Positions 6,159 to 7,661 of a stretch of 7,661 bases of DNA are shown piece after piece. Position numbers and translations under genes: made by a program. The notes under the pieces are model-generated. The model was not told the origin of the DNA. It worked only from the letters and a program-made list of their open reading frames with translations, and did not search any database. Source of the stretch: Methylophilaceae bacterium (GTDB lineage: Bacteria > Pseudomonadota > Gammaproteobacteria > Burkholderiales > Methylophilaceae). The stretch's first letter is position 1, and the number at the start of each line of letters is the position of its first letter. Where the stretch lies: the NCBI GenBank assembly GCA_947379975.1, contig CANCPF010000051.1:1-7661 (forward strand). The letters are read 5' to 3'.

Positions 6159-6401
6159 ATGAAGCCTATGTTAATAGCAACGGTAGCCATGGCTGTAATA
6201 TTGTTCATTAGCGGATGTGCTAAGCAAGAACAATCTTTAGAAACGAGTAAAAGAGCCAAACTAATCACAGAAATGATCATCGATAACGTAAGCTGTCGCG
6301 CAGTGAAAGACAAGCTAACATTACCCTCTATTGATAATGATGGTATTGAGCGGATTTATTTTGAAGCCTTAAAAGCGGGCTGTATTCATAAGGATGTTTA
6401 A
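6159..6401 (+). CDS. Small lipoprotein with two extra cysteines
   Basis: This encodes 80 residues. The N-terminus is a lipoprotein signal peptide: Lys near the start, hydrophobic core MLIATVAMAVILF, and lipobox ISGC, with C20 as the predicted lipidated residue. The residue after it is Ala, not Asp, so sorting to the outer membrane is expected by the +2 rule. The mature part of about 60 residues is helical and charged, with C46 and C75 able to form a disulfide. I do not recognise the family. The ribosome-binding site is weak (GTGAG at 6145-6149). The lipobox and coherent amphipathic sequence favour this frame over the antisense frame that overlaps it. It lies 40 bases after the DUF1345 gene with no terminator between them. 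Confidence 0.65.
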   Translation: MKPMLIATVAMAVILFISGCAKQEQSLETSKRAKLITEMIIDNVSCRAVKDKLTLPSIDNDGIERIYFEALKAGCIHKDV

Positions 6402-6532
6402 ACAAATGTTGTGTGGACATTTACGATACATTAGCTTTATTTCATGCACTTGTGCTTGTTCGAAAAGCGCAGTCAATAGATTAGTAGCAATGAAATTCAT
6501 GACCGTTTCTATCATGTCAGGTGCGTTAAAAA

Positions 6533-6566
6533 TGTAAAAAGGGACGATTTTCCATCCCTTTTTACA
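6533..6566 (-). terminator. Perfect hairpin terminator between convergent genes
   Basis: TGTAAAAAGGGA (6533-6544) and TCCCTTTTTACA (6555-6566) pair perfectly over 12 bases around a 10-base loop. Read on the minus strand it follows the Ala/Lys-rich gene by 35 bases and ends in a T run (TTTTT). On the plus strand the T-rich right arm could also stop transcripts coming from the lipoprotein gene, so it may serve both directions. Confidence 0.85.
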
Positions 6567-6601
6567 CGCTTTCATTTAACCAGAATAATCTGGCGTCTGA
6601 T

Positions 6602-6871
6602 TTATTTACCAGTTAAGGCTGCAGCAGCTGCATCAGAAGGTGCGGCTTTGACTGCCTTGGCTGCTTTCTTAGCTTTCTTAACATGTTTTTTTACAGGTAC
6701 TACTTTAGCAGGCTCAGCTACTTTTGCAGCTTCGGCTTTTACAGGCTCGGCGGCTTTAGTCGCAGTCACTTTAACTGCTTCTGCTGGTTTAGCCGCATCA
6801 GCAGCAAATACAGATGAACCTAATGTTAATGCAAATGCGCCTGCGAATAGGGTTGCTAAAAATTTGTTCAT
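6602..6871 (-). CDS. Small exported Ala/Lys-rich protein
   Basis: This encodes 89 residues from the ATG at 6869-6871, which has a GGAGA ribosome-binding site seven bases upstream. A TTG four codons further up overlaps that site and is rejected. A signal peptide (MNKFLATLFAGAFALTLGSS) is cleaved probably after VFA at residue 23. The mature chain is almost only Ala, Lys, Val, Pro and Glu. It has degenerate 'AEPxK' repeats (about 29-57), then a strongly basic block KKHVKKAKKAAKAVKAA (61-77) resembling histone H1-like or TolA-like low-complexity tails, and an Ala-rich end. There are no cysteines or known domains. Similar short secreted Ala/Lys-rich proteins are familiar in betaproteobacteria without known function; binding to a polyanion or cell-wall polymer is only a guess. 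It is monocistronic, with its own terminator, and divergent from the yqhA-family gene. Confidence 0.8.
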   Translation of the reverse strand: MNKFLATLFAGAFALTLGSSVFAADAAKPAEAVKVTATKAAEPVKAEAAKVAEPAKVVPVKKHVKKAKKAAKAVKAAPSDAAAAALTGK

Positions 6872-7026
6872 ATCAATCTCCAAAAAGTAAGTACTACATT
6901 AAGTATTAATGGCTGACATGTGTTTGAAACCTTTATCTGTCACCATGAATTGCATCTTAAAGCGCGAAGCTGACGGTATCCTGACAAAAAATTTGTTTAT
7001 TCATTAAATCAATGCCAAAATTGCGC

Positions 7027-7054
7027 CCTTAATTTAATTGCGGCAATGTTAAGG
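7027..7054. promoter_or_regulatory. Interrupted palindrome upstream of the yqhA-family gene
   Basis: CCTTAA (7027-7032) pairs with TTAAGG (7049-7054), and inside it ATTGC (7037-7041) pairs with GCAAT (7043-7047), giving a nested dyad. It lies 31 bases before the yqhA-family start codon, in the 214-base divergent region shared with the Ala/Lys-rich gene. It could be an operator or part of a folded leader. I saw no convincing -35/-10 pair beside it. Confidence 0.25.
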
Positions 7055-7085
7055 CCGCTTACTGATAACCGAACGGATTTAGCAC

Positions 7086-7613
7086 ATGATTAACTTTATA
7101 GAACAGCTGATAGAAACGATTATTTTTAGAAGCAGATGGGTGCTAGCACCAATGTATCTGGGCTTGGTGGGCGGTCTAGTGATTTTAATGGTGAAATTCG
7201 CGCAAGAGTTTATGCATATTGTTGTACATATATTTAGCGCTGCTGAACAAGAAGTAGTCTTGTCATTGTTGGCTTTAGTCGATATGACTTTAGTTGCCAA
7301 CTTGTTGATTATGGTGATTTTTAGTGGCTACGAAAATTTTGTCTCTAAAATTAATACGGCCAATAGTGAAGATAGACCAGATTGGATGGGTAAAGTAGAC
7401 TTCTCTGGGCTCAAGCTTAAATTGATTGGTTCGATTGTTGCAATTTCCGCCATTGATTTGCTCAAAGCGTTCGTGCATCAAAGTACGCCGAATTCAGAGC
7501 ATATTGCTAACGAACAAATGGGCTGGATGCTAGCGATACACATGGCTTTCATTCTTTCTGGCGTATTGTTTGCTGTGATGGATTATATTGCCGGTAAAAG
7601 TAAGCCTCATTGA
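7086..7613 (+). CDS. yqhA: YqhA/UPF0114 family inner-membrane protein
   Basis: This encodes 175 residues, close to the family's usual 160-180. It aligns by eye with E. coli YqhA over nearly its full length: RWVLAPMYLGL (17-27), FAQEFMHIVVHIFSAAE (38-54), LLALVDMTLV (61-70), IFSGYENFVSK (78-88), and IVAISAIDLLKAF (117-129) are all conserved. Four membrane helices are expected at about 19-37, 58-80, 112-130 and 146-167, with a hydrophilic loop at 88-110. The molecular function of the family is not established. The ATG at 7086 is the family start; the ribosome-binding site is weak. No partner gene is seen downstream before the window ends. Confidence 0.95.
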   Translation: MINFIEQLIETIIFRSRWVLAPMYLGLVGGLVILMVKFAQEFMHIVVHIFSAAEQEVVLSLLALVDMTLVANLLIMVIFSGYENFVSKINTANSEDRPDWMGKVDFSGLKLKLIGSIVAISAIDLLKAFVHQSTPNSEHIANEQMGWMLAIHMAFILSGVLFAVMDYIAGKSKPH

Positions 7614-7661
7614 CTCAACAAAGTAGCTTTTTTCTAAGATAATCATTTCTAGCATCGTAAT

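Noticed and set aside
6104..6313. Minus-strand 69-codon frame opposite the lipoprotein gene
   Set aside because: It overlaps a plus-strand frame with a proper lipobox and a plausible operon position, and has no credible family resemblance or ribosome-binding site.
6404..6422. AAATGT/ACATTT inverted repeat after the lipoprotein stop
   Set aside because: A six-base AT-rich stem with a seven-base loop is easily met by chance, and no T run follows.
6369..6575. Minus-strand 68-codon frame between the lipoprotein and Ala/Lys-rich genes
   Set aside because: Its start codon lies immediately beyond the terminator hairpin and its coding region runs through that hairpin, so it would be transcribed only by read-through. 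The sequence has no recognisable domain.
6648..6890. Plus-strand frame rich in Ala, Thr and Phe
   Set aside because: It is the antisense image of the Ala/Lys-rich exported protein, whose own start, ribosome-binding site, signal peptide and terminator all fit the minus strand.
7623..7636. Possible terminator after the yqhA-family gene
   Set aside because: The AAAG/CTTT stem is only four pairs although a T run follows; not enough to support a call.

Overview
The window reads as a Gram-negative, moderately AT-rich proteobacterium, most likely a betaproteobacterium. The evidence is an outer-membrane barrel cytochrome, a c4-type periplasmic cytochrome, a YqhA-family and a DUF1345 membrane protein, a lipobox lipoprotein, Shine-Dalgarno-led genes and an FNR/ANR-type operator. 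The style of the small Ala/Lys-rich secreted protein recalls Methylophilaceae and relatives, but that assignment is inference only.

Layout. (1) Bases 1-2731 hold three co-directional accessory-looking genes: the 3' part of an unrecognised gene, a zinc-ribbon/TPR-like protein, and a MauJ-like protein with a HEPN-type R-x4-H motif. (2) Bases 2732-2950 are non-coding. They carry clustered CCCTGT repeats in both orientations, an 11-base match to the 3' end expected of a tRNA-Ser, and an 8-7-8 inverted repeat shaped like a tyrosine-recombinase core. A strong terminator follows at 2952-2982. I read this as the end (att site) of an integrated element whose cargo lies to the left. (3) Bases 3211-5322 form a compact electron-transfer operon: a perfect FNR/ANR box with a -10 at class II spacing, a fused monoheme cytochrome/outer-membrane barrel (Cyc2-like), a diheme cytochrome c4, and a terminator. 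(4) Bases 5356-7661 look like ordinary chromosome: a DUF1345 membrane protein with a small lipoprotein behind it, a convergent Ala/Lys-rich exported protein on the minus strand with a perfect hairpin terminator, and a yqhA-family gene.

How the genes work together. The cytochrome pair could carry electrons across the envelope: outer-membrane heme/barrel fusion to periplasmic diheme c4, then onward to an oxidase or reductase not seen here. The order matches cyc2-cyc1 of the Acidithiobacillus ferrooxidans rus operon. The FNR-type box suggests expression when oxygen is limiting. The left-hand genes have no demonstrated function. Their position beside a probable att site, and the HEPN-type motif, make a defence or stress role a reasonable hypothesis but no more.
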